From contig JACCLO010000001.1 in assembly GCA_029448655.1 (NCBI GenBank), positions 4,712,001-4,776,000 of the forward strand: a stretch of 64,000 bases of DNA, read 5' to 3'. This DNA is from Wolfiporia cocos. Lineage: Eukaryota; Basidiomycota; Agaricomycetes; Polyporales; Phaeolaceae. The notes below the pieces were generated by a model that saw nothing but the letters and a program-made list of their open reading frames with translations, ran no database searches and was not told the origin of the DNA. Made by a program: the position numbers and the translations under genes. Positions within the stretch are counted from its first letter, which is position 1, and each line of letters starts with the position of its first letter. This document shows, piece after piece, positions 1 to 11,989 of this stretch.

Positions 1-2
1 TC

Positions 3-3000
3 TACAATAGTGTAAGGGATGCCCTGAATGCTAATGACAATGTTCCAGACCTCAGCCAACAGGGACAGCGGATCATTCTGCCCTCCTCCCATCTGGGAAG
101 TGCACGGCATATGTATCAGCTGCTTCAGGACTCCCTGGCCATTTGTCAATATTGCTGCAAACCTGACATATTCCTCACAATGACGGCCAACCCTACGTGG
201 CCTGAAATACAGGAGGCATTGCTGGAGCTGGATGCTGATGAAGATAATCCTGGGTGGCCACGGAAGAAGCAAACGGCAGCAGACTGCCCTGATATTGTGG
301 CCCATGTGTTCCATCTGAAGCTCCAGGCCTTGATCAAGCTGATCAAGGATGGCTTCTTTGGCGAGCTGGCTGGGGATGTCTACACCATTGAATTTCAGAA
401 GTGAGGGCTGCCTCATGTCCACCTTCTGATTTTTTTCAAAGATCTCTACAAGATCTGAGATGGTGGCCAAGTGGACAACATTGTGTCTGCACAGCTTCCC
501 TGTCAGGAGACCCAGCCAAAGCTCTATGACACGGTCACAAAATGCATGCTCCATGGGCCAAGTGGAGATGATAATCCTCATGCTCCATGCATGGTGGACA
601 GGGCCTGCTCCAAGTGTTATCCAAAGCAATTTTGCGAGGACACCCAGTTTGGAGAGGATGGGTATCCCACCTACACACACCCTGACAATGGCCATTTGCA
701 CGTCAACTCCAGGGGTCACTGCTTTGATAATCGTCATGTTGTTCCCTACAACCCTCACCTCACTGCCATGTTGGACTGCCATATCAATGTGGAGATCTGC
801 ACTTCCATCAGGGCAGTGAAGTACATACATAAGTATATCTACAAGGGGCACAACCATGCCACCTTGGAGGTTGGACAGGTCGACGAGGTAAAACAATACA
901 TTGACGGACGCTACATTGGACCTGTGGAGGCATTTTGGCACATTGCAGAATTTACCATGCATGAGGAAAAGCCTTCTGTATATCGACTGACCATACATCT
1001 CAAGGACGAGCAGATGATGTTCTTTGCCAAGGGAGACAACCCCCATGAAGTTGCTGACCGTCCATCCTCAACAAAGACCCAGCTCACAGAATGGTTCATG
1101 GCAAACCGACATCTTCCAGGGGCAACACAGCATCTGTACCAAGATTTCCCACAGTACTTTGTGTGGGATGCAAGGTCCCGCACCTGGAAGGTCAGGCAAC
1201 GGGACTTTTCAATAGGCAGGATGGCCTTTGTGCACCCTTCAGCCAGTGAAAAGTTCTACCTACGGCTCCTGCTCATGGTGGTGAAGGGTGCCACCTGCTG
1301 GGATGACCTCTACAAGGTCAATGGGGTTGCATACCCAACCTTCAAGGCCACATGCTCTCCCTGTGGACTTCTAGAGGATGATGGGGAGTGGGCACTGTGC
1401 TTGGAGAATGCAGTAGACATGCAGTCAGGATCACAGCTATGCAATCTGTTTGCCATACTCCTCACCCATTGTCATCCTGTGGAGCCTGCCGACCTCTGGA
1501 CCCGGTTCAGTAATCACATTTGTGACGACCTACGACCCCAAGTTGTTGCTTATGGGCATGAGGATCCCACAAATGAACAGGTCTGGGACCTGGGACTGTT
1601 CCTTCTCAATCATATACTGCTCAAGTATGGAAGGCGGCTAACAGACTTTCCACCTATGCCCCTCCCTCAGGCACAATGGGAGCCTCCACATGTAAATCTT
1701 ATCCTTCAAGAGGAACTTGCCTATGATGATGCAGAGCTTGCTGTTGGGGTGGAGGTGGACAGGGAGCGCTTCAATCCAGAGCAGGCAAATGCCTATGATG
1801 TGGTCCTACAATCCGTCCTACAGCAAGAGGGGAGAATATTCTTCCTCCACAGTGCAGGTGGTGGTGGCAAGACATTCACATGTAATGCCATTGCTTCTGC
1901 AGTTCGTATGCATAGAAAGGTGGAACTCTGTGTTGCATCCTCTGGGATTGCATCGTTGCTCCTCATTGGTGGACACACAGCTCATTCTCGCTTCAAAATA
2001 CCCATAGCAGTTCATGAGACTTCGACCTGCCATATCCCCAAGAACAGCAATCTGGCTGATCTCATACGGGAATCAGGGATTGTCATATGGGACGAGGCAC
2101 CCATGCAGCATTGCCATGCCATAGAGGCAGTGGACCGGACCCTCCATGATATCCTGGACAAGGACGTACCATTTGGTGGAATTACCATGCTTTTTGGAGG
2201 CGACTTCCGACAGACACTACCTATGGTTCCCAGAGGCACAAGGGAGCAGATTGTGTCTGCTTCCCTGCGGAGGTCATATCTGTGGAGGCACATTCAGGTC
2301 CTTCATCTTACACAGAACATGCGGCTTGACTGCACACCTGCAAATGATGCTTTTGCACAGTGGTTGCTGAATGTTGGAGCAGGAGACCCTAGGTCTTCCC
2401 AGAACAATGTTTCTCTTCCAGAGAGCATGAGGCTGGCTGACAATACAGTTCAAGGATTGGTGGACACTGTTTATCCTGGCCTTGCTGAAGGAAACAAGTC
2501 CGATCAATACTTCCTCGAACGGACAATTCTGTGTGCCAAGAATGATGCAGTGGCAGAACTCAATGCCTTCATACTGGACAGGTTCCCAGGAGAGGAGGTT
2601 GTGTTGACAGGGTCTGACAAGGTTGTAGGCATAGAGGACGAGCACTATCCTGTTGAATACCTCAACTCGATCACGGTCTCCAGCCTACCCTTGGCTCATT
2701 TATCTCTCAAGCCAGGTTGTCCCCTCATGCTTCTCTGGGACATCGACCCAGCCAATGGCCTCTATAATGGAACACGGATGATTCTGATGTCAATATGACC
2801 CCATGTGCTTCAGTGCCAGATATTAGGAGGAAGCCATGCTGGAAAGGTGGTCTACATCCCCCGTATCACTCTGGAGCCATCTGCCCAAGATCTCCCCATT
2901 TCCATTTCCCATCGGCAATTTCCTGTCCATCTTGCATTTGCCATGACCATCAACAAGTCCCAGGGCCAGTCGGTCATGCATGTGGGATTGGATCAATGTG

Positions 3001-3272
3001 TTGCTGTGTTCTCTCATGGCCAGCTCTATGTTGCTCTATCACGGTGCACAGCAGCAGAGTGTATCAAAGTCATGTTCCCACCAGATTCACAGAGTACCAG
3101 CACAGCGAACATTGTCTACCACAAGGTGCTTTCAGGCCTGTTGAACAATTGGTATGCACGCTTGCAGCATTTGAGATGCCTTCAATGGTCTGACTTATTT
3201 CTTAGAGGATGCTTTGGGGTGTGTGGATCAATGGAGGGATGGTTACCATACTGGCTGCAATGGTATGCATGA
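3..3272 (+). pseudogene. Helitron Rep/Pif1 helicase, broken by three TGA codons
   Basis: One reading frame stays open across 3.2 kb except for TGA at 402-404, 456-458 and 2796-2798. The N-terminal part carries the Helitron Rep domain: a FLTMTANPTWPEI block (about 170-213), an HVH metal-binding motif (414-422) just after the first stop, and the two-tyrosine block around KYIHKYIYKG (Tyr codons 822-824 and 834-836). The C-terminal part is a Pif1-type SF1 helicase with Walker A GGGGKT (about 1855-1875), Walker B VIWDEAPM, FGGDFRQTLP, and motif VI INKSQGQS plus LYVALSRC after the third stop. The family role is nicking, rolling-circle replication and unwinding of the transposon. The first stop replaces the Arg of the usual KRGLPHAH motif, consistent with CGA to TGA. 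The copy is probably non-functional. Its start lies outside the window. Confidence 0.9.
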
Positions 3273-3795
3273 TCTATCACATTCAATCCATCACTGACTT
3301 TTGAATACAGGATTTGTGTGCTGTGGAGAAGGAAGATCTGTGGTCAAATGAGGCCATGGCTATTGAGTTCAGCAAAATTGGTATGTGTTTGATCTCATAG
3401 GTGCACACATAGCTGACTTGAGATGATAGGACTTGGGATTGGGTTGACAAGAAAGTATGATTGGACTTAGAATGTCTCTGTCCGGTATGCTCTTCATTTA
3501 TTCTGTTTGTTATATGCTTATGTGTTTGACTTAGGATTCCTCAAGAACTGTGAAAAATTAGTGTAGAGGATGTGTTTGTAATTGATTGATGTTTGCTATT
3601 GAATGTTATCAAAAATGCCTTACTTTGTGCATGAATGGTGTGACTTTAGGGCAGGCTTGAGAGAACTTGAAATGTGCTTCCCTTGACTTTAGGGCAGGTT
3701 TAAGAGGACTTGAATGAGCTTCCTCCATTGATCTCATATAAGTACATGGATTGAGATATCATGATATCTAAGTGACTAAGTACTGAAACTGTGTG

Positions 3796-3825
3796 CCGTG
3801 GTGAAGCCACGGGTAATTAACCTAG
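3796..3825 (+). terminator. Helitron 3' end hairpin and CTAG terminus
   Basis: Stem CCGTGG (3796-3801) pairs with CCACGG (3807-3812) around a 5-nt loop. Nine bases later comes CTAG (3822-3825), followed by T. This is the canonical Helitron termination structure. An independent variant of the same structure occurs at 4056-4084. Confidence 0.85.
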
Positions 3826-4084
3826 TCTACTAATAATGGGAGCTCACATGGGAGTGGTCGTGTGGAGTGCACCTGGTGTCCATGTTTGCCGTGTGGCATC
3901 CGGAGGGTGCCCATCAAGCACTCACCGGCACCTGCAAGGCACGTGTGCCGATTGCAAGATTTTACAAGCGAAGCGACGATGAGACCGAGCGTTAGCAAGG
4001 TGGAGGAAGTGGCTGAGTGGGCAGAGACTAAAATATATTTCTAAGACATAATGTTTGTGGCGAAGCCACAGGTAATTAAGCTAG
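3826..4084 (+). mobile_element. Mini-Helitron of 259 bp, directly abutting the large Helitron
   Basis: It begins with TC (TCTACTAATAAT) immediately after the CTAG of the upstream element. It ends with hairpin TGTGGC/GCCACA (4056-4061, 4065-4070), ten spacer bases GGTAATTAAG and CTAG (4081-4084), again followed by T. The spacer is almost the same as in the upstream element (GGTAATTAAC in its last bases), so both ends belong to one family. No coding capacity is visible. It reads as a non-autonomous copy joined head to tail. Confidence 0.65.
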
Positions 4085-5264
4085 TCTATTTTGAACGGGA
4101 CAGAGTGGCTATGATAAGCTTCCTATATAGGGCAGACAAGCATGTGATGCTACACATCACATTGCGTCAATTCTCGTCGAGATAACCTCATACCTGCTCG
4201 GAAGAATCTCAAGCTCAAGGTAAAAAATTAGATGTACTCAAAGCAGCAGTCTATCACTACAATTTGAAGCCAGAACCAGAGCGTGTAGCCGGTGAATCTG
4301 TGCATTCCACTTCTTGCCACCCTTCTGATTCTGAGAGTGATTGCAGTAACAATCTTCATACCCAGAGTATGGATAGTGATTTGGACTAGTTTGATAGCTT
4401 ATACAGACAGATCTTGGTATTCTAGCAAGTAAATTGTAATGTAATCACAGTATGTCTGCTGCTGTGCACCAGAAGTAACTATCTATGATGCTATGGGTAC
4501 ACCGATACCAGTGGTGGTGGTGGTGTAATCGCGATCTGGGTGCTAAGATTGCTTATCTAGGCAAGTGATTCAATGTCCGATGACATTTGGATCAGCACCC
4601 GTGGACAAGACTCTTGGCAGGGTTGCCGGTCCCCACTCTATATGTTCCACATTCCTGTTGTGGGCTAAGTCAGGTGATGTTCCCAATATGGGAACAACTT
4701 AGCCGAACAATGAGGAAGTGAACACCATAGAGCGGCTGGCCAAATATGTTGGCACTCAACTAGCCGAGCTGACAAATCAATTAGGTTCCCATTTTTGTTT
4801 GAGCAGGTGCACAGGCTATTACTGCTATTGGAATGCATAATGGCTGAGTCAGAGTGTCACATTGGCTTGCCTGCTGCCTCATCCGAAACTGCAGGTGCTA
4901 CTACGTCTCCATGCTCTGAGCACAGTACCATTGAACCGTGCTATAGTGGCGAGGCTGCAGCATGCACCACAACTAGAAATAGGTTCACTATGGCTGTATT
5001 GTACTGTACTACACCCAAATCTCTGTAATTTGAAATAGATAATTTGTATGTTTGTTGAGTTTTGATTGCACAAGTTCTTGGTTTCTCTCAGTAGTCCAGT
5101 GGGGCATTATGTATGGGACAGCACATCAAGCTCAAGAATAAGTCTACACTACATCACTACACCAGCCATTAAAGTGTGTCCTGTTCTGGATAAAGCAGCA
5201 GGAAAGCTGATGTGACACTCCGACTCAGCTGTTACACATTCCAATAGCAGTAATTACCTGCGTG
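4085..5264. other. Intergenic, one weak candidate exon
   Basis: No recognisable gene. A coding-like stretch on + from about 4192 to a TAG at 4387-4389 encodes a Ser/Asp-rich tail (motif SDSESDCSNN) and might be a last exon. The segment begins with TCTATTTT directly after a Helitron end, so a further Helitron 5' end is possible but has no matching 3' end here. Confidence 0.3.
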
Positions 5265-5460
5265 TGACAAGACCACCCTTGGCCCTCAGAGCCAACTGGG
5301 GTGAGGCAGGTGGAAGAATGCCAAGTTCAGTCTAGGGACTGGCCTCAATGTTCATCCCCCTATATATTAGAATTATATGTCTATGCTATGTATGCTAGCT
5401 ACCCATGATGGTAACTAGCTTGTATTATTTTCAGATAATATCACCATTTTGCCCGTGACA
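5265..5460 (+). mobile_element. Solo LTR, family C (TGACAAG...GTGACA)
   Basis: It starts TGACAAGACCACC and ends TTTGCCCGTGACA. The same ends bound a copy with perfect target-site duplications at 54802-55038, which defines the family. No matching 5-bp duplication is visible here (GCGTG versus TCACC). Length is 196 bp. Confidence 0.55.
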
Positions 5461-7290
5461 TCACCCCCATCTCTAGCTGTGTCGTCCTGACACTAACTTA
5501 CATACTTTTTTCCTGATTTTCTGTAAGTTGTGTGTAGGCAGGGTCTGCTGCCACTGTGAGCATGAAGTCGTGATCTGTAAATAGGTGGCGGGAAACTACC
5601 ACCAGCCCGTAGAAGATATGTTGTAGTGGGAAACTACCACTGTGAAAAGTATTAGGACAGGGGAAATTACCCTGTCCAGGTGTGGTTGTATATTGTAAAA
5701 TGCCTGCCCTTTGGCCCCTCATAGGATTGGGTGCACAGATGACCAGTGGGGTCCCTGCGAGGGTTTGTGCTGTTGTGCATGACTTCTGTGTTTGCCACTG
5801 TAGGTCATCAAGGTTTTCTTCACCGCCTGTAGAGTACCTGTAATATATGATTTTTGTATTATGCACCCCCATCTCTAGCAACATGTCTGTGTGGCAAGAG
5901 GTGGGTCGACAGGGGCAGTAGGGTGGAAAAAGTCGTTGTTGTCAGCATGCCTCATTGGTGGGTCTACACACAAGCTCCTTGTTTGCTATGCATCATTGTT
6001 CATCCTCGGTACGACCTCCTTAGTCGGTCCCCTTCCTCGTTGTTGTACCTCAGGCTTCCCTCCTTGGTCTTCCCTCAGTTGTTGTTGTACTACACCCTTG
6101 TCTCTTGGGCTTTGCTTGTCTTAGGTCATCAGTACCTTTCTCCATACCCTACCCCCAGCCTGTTACGTTGTCCTCAATGGACCATGATACTTGTGGCATG
6201 GCATTATGACTGGGGTGGTGGGTGGGCCTAAGAAAATCTGTGTTTTGTCTTGATTTCTGTAGGTTTGTTGTCTGCCTGCCCAGGTGGGTGGTGAACATAG
6301 TTGTTAGCCAGGGTTTTCTGCTGGTGAATGAGTGTGAGTGGTGGGGTAGTGTACCCCCATCCAGCATGTGTCTGGCAGTGGTAGATACCCCTGTCCAGCA
6401 TCGTCTTTGCCATCACCACATTGTTGTAATGGGCCAGGCTTGTCTTCATGAGTGGCATTCCCCTTTGTGCTGGGGTGTTAGTGTGTGTGCATGTGTGGTT
6501 TGCATACTGCACTGTAAGTGGCCTTGTACACAGCCAGCATGGTGTTTGTGAGACGGTTCGTGGGTGCACATAAATGTATGGCCCAAGGCCTCTTGCATAG
6601 GCACAGTGGGTGCACTGCCCTGTCTCATGTGTATGCCTTTTGGCATTGTGAGTCCATGCGTAGTGGCGTGGCATTCCATACTGGTGGCAGTGTAGTGTTC
6701 TGGGCTGGTGGCAGTGTGTCGTCTTGCTTATGTTGTAGTGCAACACATGCCGTCAACACTTTGCAGCAAAGGCAGGCAGTGTGTGTGTGCATGTGGGGCC
6801 TATGAGGGCGGGCTGCATTGGTGTGCTCCCTCTTCTGACTAAGCAGGGAGCAGGGTGCCTTGGTGACGAAGGTGGGGCACCAGTGCTGATGTGCTGGGAG
6901 GGCGCATCAGCATAGCATGTGTTGGTCACAGCACGACCAGCATGTTGTGATGCAAATCACGTCCAACTGGTGCATCTGTGGCATATAGTGGGTTTTTATC
7001 AGTGTGATTCTGTTTTATGTAAATGGGTACTGCCCAGGGCTGTGCATTGGGCATGCTGTTGTGTTTCTGTAAGTGGGAGTCTTCTGCTGTTGCTCATCCA
7101 ATGAGCCACCTTGTGTGTCAAGGGAAACACTGTTGTGTTGTAGGTGGGAGTCTACCGCCATAGGTTGCAGCAATGAGGGTGCCATGTCAGTGTCATATCC
7201 CTGTTGTGCAAGAAGGTAACATGGGAGCTTATCTCTGCAGTAGCCTTTGGTTTAGACCAGCAGCCTGGATGGTGGTGGATACTGAACTTA
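5461..7290. other. G/T-rich region without a recognisable gene
   Basis: The + strand is rich in TGTG/GTG words and carries small inverted repeats (for example GGGAAACTACCAC-type repeats at 5590-5640 and a CAGGG...CCCTG hairpin near 5655). Open frames up to about 170 codons exist on both strands but overlap one another and show no motif. I read them as chance frames. Confidence 0.4.
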
Positions 7291-7412
7291 TGACAAGACC
7301 ACCCTTGGCCCTCAGAGCTAACTGGGGTGAGGTGGGCGGAAGAACACCAAGTTCAGTCTAGGGACTGACCTCAATGTTCATCCCCCTATTGTATGTCTAT
7401 GCTATGTACGCT
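7291..7412 (+). mobile_element. Family C LTR, 3'-truncated
   Basis: It matches the first 120 bp or so of the family C LTR at 5265 (TGACAAGACCACCC... through CTATGTACGCTAC), then diverges. The unique sequence that follows to 8132 holds no recognisable gene. Confidence 0.5.
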
Positions 7413-8132
7413 ACAGGAGCAGTATCAAGTATGGGCATTACATGCCAGTGTGAACAGCATACTTTGTGGATGTGCAACCAGAAGACACTGTGAGTCAATG
7501 AACATAAACCAAGTCGAGGTGTACACTCTGCTCACACTGTCTTATATCTGCACAACTTGAGCAACAGCCAAATCTCTGAAGGAGTAGGTTGCGGCCTTTG
7601 TTGAGTTCTGAGTCAGAAAATTGCCGGGGCATTCAGTCGAATTTCTGTGTGTGTGCCATATGGTAACACTGCCAAGATATGAATAAACTATTCAGAACAG
7701 CAAACATGAAGTTTCTAGTGGCACACATGCTAGCTGAGATCAAGACTGGCGGAGTATGTGAGTATTCGGGTGAATGAAGGTTTGCGGATCCGATCAACAT
7801 ACAGTTTAAGGTTTGTGGCTTACCAGCTGTCACATGCCCCAAATCTCATGAATATGGGGATGTGGCATGAATGTATTCATGCCTTGTTAGAGTGAAGGAA
7901 AAGTCCACTCCATTGTGACTGTATTCAATGATGAATAAGGCTGCCAGTGACTACACGTTTCGCCGATGCGGCTATTCTGTTCATATTCTAATGCCGAGAC
8001 AACGTATCCATGTGCACTGGTTGAGTACCTAGTATGTCTACCTTGTTGGAGCATATACTTCGACATTGTCTGGAATATATGGATGCGCAGGCAGATTATC
8101 AAATTCTGAGCTAATTGAGAATGTCTGATCCC

Positions 8133-8538
8133 TGTCACAAATCTATTATTTCCCTTGTATTTACATCCACGCACCTCCATGATCGTCTGCCCATAGATTA
8201 GATAAGGGTTCCCGCATCATGTACAATACGGTCAGGTGGTATGTTACATTAGTGTTAGTGTTATTGGTCATGGTAGTCACCTGCACATGGACTTGCACTT
8301 TGGGGTAGACATGCTCGCTCTTCCATATACATACTTATAGTGTAGGCTGAGGTCTTACAACCTCAGTCTTGTTCTTCTCGACATTGGGGTGGTCCCCCCC
8401 TCTCTCTACTGCATGACTTCCAGTCAACACTCTATCCTTTAGACTTGCTGGTCTGGGTGCTGTGCAGCATATCATGCCTTGTCAGTGGTGTATTAGGGTC
8501 CCTGGCTCTGCCGGTCACACAGTACGTAGACTGTGTCA
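8133..8538 (+). mobile_element. Solo LTR, family A, TSD ATCCC
   Basis: TGTCACAAATC...GACTGTGTCA, 406 bp, flanked by ATCCC at 8128-8132 and 8539-8543. Begins TG and ends CA. Internal CTGAGGTCTTACAACCTCAG hairpin and a TATAGTG box are shared with the copy at 26650-27755. It interrupts sequence leading into the coding-like remnant that follows. Confidence 0.85.
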
Positions 8539-8543
8539 ATCCC

Positions 8544-9158
8544 ATCACCTTGATCTTGATTTACTTGGGCCTCAGGAAATTAAGTCTGGCTCAGGCATAC
8601 AAGTCCAGACTCAGACAATTAAGAGTGATCAGAACATATTCAGGAATTGTAGCTTTGCTGATGGTTATCATCCTGATTTCTATGTTAATCTGTCTGACGA
8701 CAAAAATGCTATGTGCCACTATTATGGGGGTGTTCCCCGGATCCTCCAGGTATCACAGCAGTAATACATTGAGACCAGTGTGGTCTGTGCATGGGAGCAT
8801 CAAATGGCCTTCATGTTGTATGTCTCAATTGATTATCAGTTCAATTTCATAATTGCTGAACCATTCACCATACTGTTCAAGTGCATCAGCAGAAGCCATT
8901 GCCAAGGTCTACAATATCTCTATAGATTTAGAAGGCCCAGCAGCTAATGAGACTCTGCATTCTGAGGAAGTCTGGAATGCTTTCTACCTGCATTCTCTCC
9001 TTAAGTACAAGGATAGACGAGGTCAGGTTCTAGTTCTACCCCATCATGGATCGAACCGAAACCGCCTCTCAAGTGCCATGGCAGAGCACAACTTGTTCAT
9101 GGCTGGCACAGGTGAGACAGGTAGAGTACTCACTCAAATCGATATGTTTTGCAACTGA
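8544..9158 (+). pseudogene. Remnant resembling a cysteine-cluster protein associated with KDZ transposons
   Basis: Frames on + give a segment with YYGGVPRILQ followed by an in-frame TAA (8762-8764) and YIETSVV, then in another frame EEVWNAFYLHSLL and VLVLPHHG with AEHNLFMAGTG. In my recollection this order resembles basidiomycete proteins annotated as cysteine clusters associated with Kyakuja-Dileera-Zisupton transposases. A possible intron (from about 9111 with GTGAGAC to an AG near 9169) leads to a Cys/His segment (KHCPCF). Frame changes and the stop indicate decay. The 5' side was cut by the family A LTR. The identification rests on motif order only and is uncertain. Confidence 0.4.
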
Positions 9159-9617
9159 ACATTTGCAGATGCCGGGAAGCATTGCCCTTGCTTCTTGGTA
9201 GCAGGGCTTGCATAGTCCAAAGGTACACTCAAGATTTATATTTGAAGGCTTAGCTTTGGTTTGGCAAGTTATGCCTGGGCAAGGCTTGGACTGTCAGACC
9301 TCCTGGGATTCAGGAGGTATCTCCGTGCACCAACAAAAGTACGAGCACGAGTGGTGGGTTGGCAGGGAATTGTTGAGGCACTAGCCAGTCTGTCAGTAAT
9401 GTATATTTTGCATGCTGTAAATGAACAACGACCTATCACAGGACGCATTGTGGACCCAATGCAACATGCTCATGAGTGGTGTATTAGCCACTCCCCAAAA
9501 AGGGCTACAATAACAGCTTGTCTGTTATCAAGGGTCTGGCTATATCTGCAGTTCATATTCCCACGCTCGGCGGCTATTAGACACTCTATGGTGTAGGCCA
9601 TATATGCCAGTGCCATG

Positions 9618-10194
9618 TGACACAGACCATACCTTGGCTGTGGGACCGGCCCTGCTGGGGACCCTATGATGCCAGCGAGCTACAACCGCTAGCCAGCAGT
9701 GACCCAGGACCTAATGGCAGAGGTTGACAAGGCCTCCCCAGGATGAGGGTGACATAGCATGGCAGTGTGACACACAGACTAGTGAGGCAAGACTCAAGCA
9801 GTGAGGTTGGGGGCTGCACAGTCAGAGGGTAGGAAAGGGACCTAAGTCCATTGTTGAGAATCTCAAGGATGGGGAGTAAGCCCCATCCTGGCATACATTA
9901 AATACATGAGCAATGTATCTACTAGCATAGCCCTAAAGTACTGATCTGTGCGCAGTAACTAAGAGCCATGTGACTAGGGGCGCTATGTACCTTACATGTG
10001 ACCGTAGTGTGGATACTTGAGGTGCGCGCTACCTTACAGCGCTAATCTAATAGGGTAGATGGTCCAATAAGATAACAGGGGTGCGACTAGAGGTAACGAT
10101 AAGTGAAGACTTAGCCTCACAGCCTAGAGGCGCTTCTGCAATATCACAAGGGATGTCGAGAACCCCCCCCCCCCCCACGGGGCATTCTGTGACA
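9618..10194 (-). mobile_element. Probable solo LTR, TGTCACAG type, minus orientation
   Basis: Read on the minus strand it starts TGTCACAGAATGCCCC and ends GGTCTGTGTCA, the same terminal words as the other LTRs here. Flanking 5-mers (CCATG and CCACA) do not match, so the insertion is old, recombined or misbounded. It includes a long C homopolymer near 10163-10176. The 444 bp between 9174 and 9617 hold no recognisable gene. Confidence 0.5.
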
Positions 10195-10421
10195 CCACAT
10201 ACAGGAGACATATCCTAGTTATTGCTCCGTAATGTCTATGATATGTAGCACACACTAGATCTGTGACATGACCCACTGTCTCATAGTAATAACCATAATA
10301 TTCAGGTGTGACATGCCCTTTACACATACATGGGGCCAAAATGCATTGAATCTCGCATTGCAGGCATTTTTAAGATGGTCTAAAGGGTTGACATCAGCCA
10401 TGAACGAGAACTCAGATAAGC

Positions 10422-11872
10422 TGTAAGGACTGCAGATTGATATCAGATTGATATTCAGACATTTTTCACAAGAATTCTCCTTATTTCCTACTATTTCCTA
10501 CTATTTTCCCGGTATTTCTACCTATTATTCTCAACTTTCTATACCAATAACTAGCTTATCCTGGTTCATAACTATACAAGCCGATTGATGGCCACGTTAT
10601 CTCCCGTAATGACAGTTATCTTATCTACAAGTAGTTACCATCAAAGTCACATGTCTGGTACTAGCCAATCGGACATTTCGTCTGTAGCATGTCAGCCTAA
10701 CAATGTCTGTTAGTGTTGCCACGGTTCCGCTTGGCTCGGCTCAGCTTGGCTCCTGACGGTTTTGGACTTTGAACGGCTCGGCTTCCTGCGGCTTGGCTTA
10801 GACTGCACGTGGCTCAGCTTGGCTTGAGGCAGCTTCGGCTCAAGCTGTGGCTCACAGCGTCTAGTAGCTAGCTGAGTGACACATAGGAATGGTGTATTGA
10901 ATAGCGTATCCATGTGTACAAATATAGCTTTTTTGATATCTAAGTACAAATATCTACAGTTTTAGACAAATCTGAGTGCATGTATTGGCCGAAACAGCGA
11001 TCATTCTCGAAAATGATAGTGCGTCCTCTGCAATCTGCATTCGCTGCTCATTCTCCATCGCATTCAGTTGCAATAATTCAGGAGTTTGTAAGTAATGTGT
11101 AGAATATGATATACAATGATTGCATATGGTGCTGTATGTGTGCTCTGGTCTTAGTATGTACAGCAACCTCTACCGGAGGTTAGTGGCTCCCATCTTCAAA
11201 TGAGTATGCTGCGGGATCTTCGAGCCTAGTCAATATATAAACGTCATAATCAATAGTGTAGCGGTACATCAGCTGACTTCCCCTCTCATATTTTAATGAG
11301 TGTATGGCATCACCGTCACAGATTGCAGGCAATTGCGAGCGCACACCCGATTTGGACCCGAGCGCTTGAGCCATGGCTTAGCCTGAAGCCAAGCCAAGCC
11401 AAGCTACTGGTAGCCGAGCCATCGCTGTCAGCTCTGTGAGCTGCAAATATGGCTTGGCTCAGCTTCAGTAAGTACAGCTTGGCTTGAGCTGTGGCTCAAG
11501 CCCGAGCCGCGGCAACACTAATGTCAGTGGACCGGGCACTGGTCATGCCCTTGGTTACTAATGACAATGCACACTTACCGCTATTCACGTGGCCTATGCC
11601 GCCTTTCCATATCCCGGTATTGATCGGTATATCCATTTAATGTGTATTACTCATTACTTAAGTCTCTGGGGACTTGTACATATGCATTCGGATAATGTAT
11701 TACCTAATACATAGTGTTAGGGGTCTTATTTATCATGTATATATATTGGACTTGCTGAGCACATTGCCTCAGTTCTATTCATTGCATTCATACTACAGGT
11801 TAACAACCTAGTCGTATCCTGCTTAACACTCTACAACCCCTTCAACTTACACTCGAAACCTCAAGACTAACA
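10422..11872 (+). mobile_element. Possible LTR interrupted by a hAT-like MITE
   Basis: TGTAAGGACTG... to ...AAGACTAACA. It has a TATATATT box about 31 bp before AGTTCTATTC, the same promoter spacing and nearly the same start word as the tandem-array LTR. Sequence after the start (CATTTTTC, TATTTTCC runs) resembles the LTR at 60744-61626. No TSD was found, so borders are uncertain. The MITE at 10711-11520 sits inside it. Confidence 0.35.
10711..11520. mobile_element. hAT-like MITE 1, repeat word AGCTTGGCTC
   Basis: Terminal inverted repeats TAGTGTTGCCACGG and CCGCGGCAACACTA bound 810 bp without coding capacity. Flanks ATGTCTGT (10703-10710) and ATGTCAGT (11521-11528) match at 7 of 8 bases, the hAT target-site length. 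Inside both ends lie 100-150 bp of degenerate repeats of GGCTTGGCTC/GAGCCAAGCC. The middle (about 10870-11370) is unique and AT-richer. Confidence 0.75.
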
Positions 11873-11989
11873 AGTAAGTGTTATCTTGTGTTAACATTAC
11901 TGTAGCAAGTTTCCACTATGTCAGGGTAAACGATATAGTTCCAAGCCACTTCTGAGTGTCCCTCTGAAGGCTATGAAGTCCCTTAACCG

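Larger units (their letters stand above)
1..3825 (+). mobile_element. Helitron, 3' part of an autonomous element
   Basis: Rolling-circle transposon. The Rep/helicase reading frame enters from the left edge and the 3' terminus lies within the window: a hairpin (3796-3812) followed by CTAG at 3822-3825 and then T, as expected for insertion between A and T. The 5' TC end is outside the window. The stretch 3273-3795 holds no recognisable gene. Candidate short introns (3152-3205, 3263-3310, 3381-3429, each with GT, a CTGAC-like branch and AG) suggest the transcript continues past the helicase, but the first would place a stop just after the junction. Confidence 0.88.

Noticed and set aside
402..2798. 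TGA readthrough or reassignment in this genome
   Set aside because: The TGAs replace Arg as well as Trp or other residues in known motifs and occur only in transposon ORFs. The TEN1-like gene uses TGA as its stop.
6228..6746. A 172-codon frame on minus in the G/T-rich region
   Set aside because: Low-complexity Thr/His-rich product arising from TGTG repeats, overlapped by equally long frames on +.
10163..10176. Long C homopolymer as a regulatory element
   Set aside because: A single C run inside an old LTR is more likely slippage or sequencing noise.
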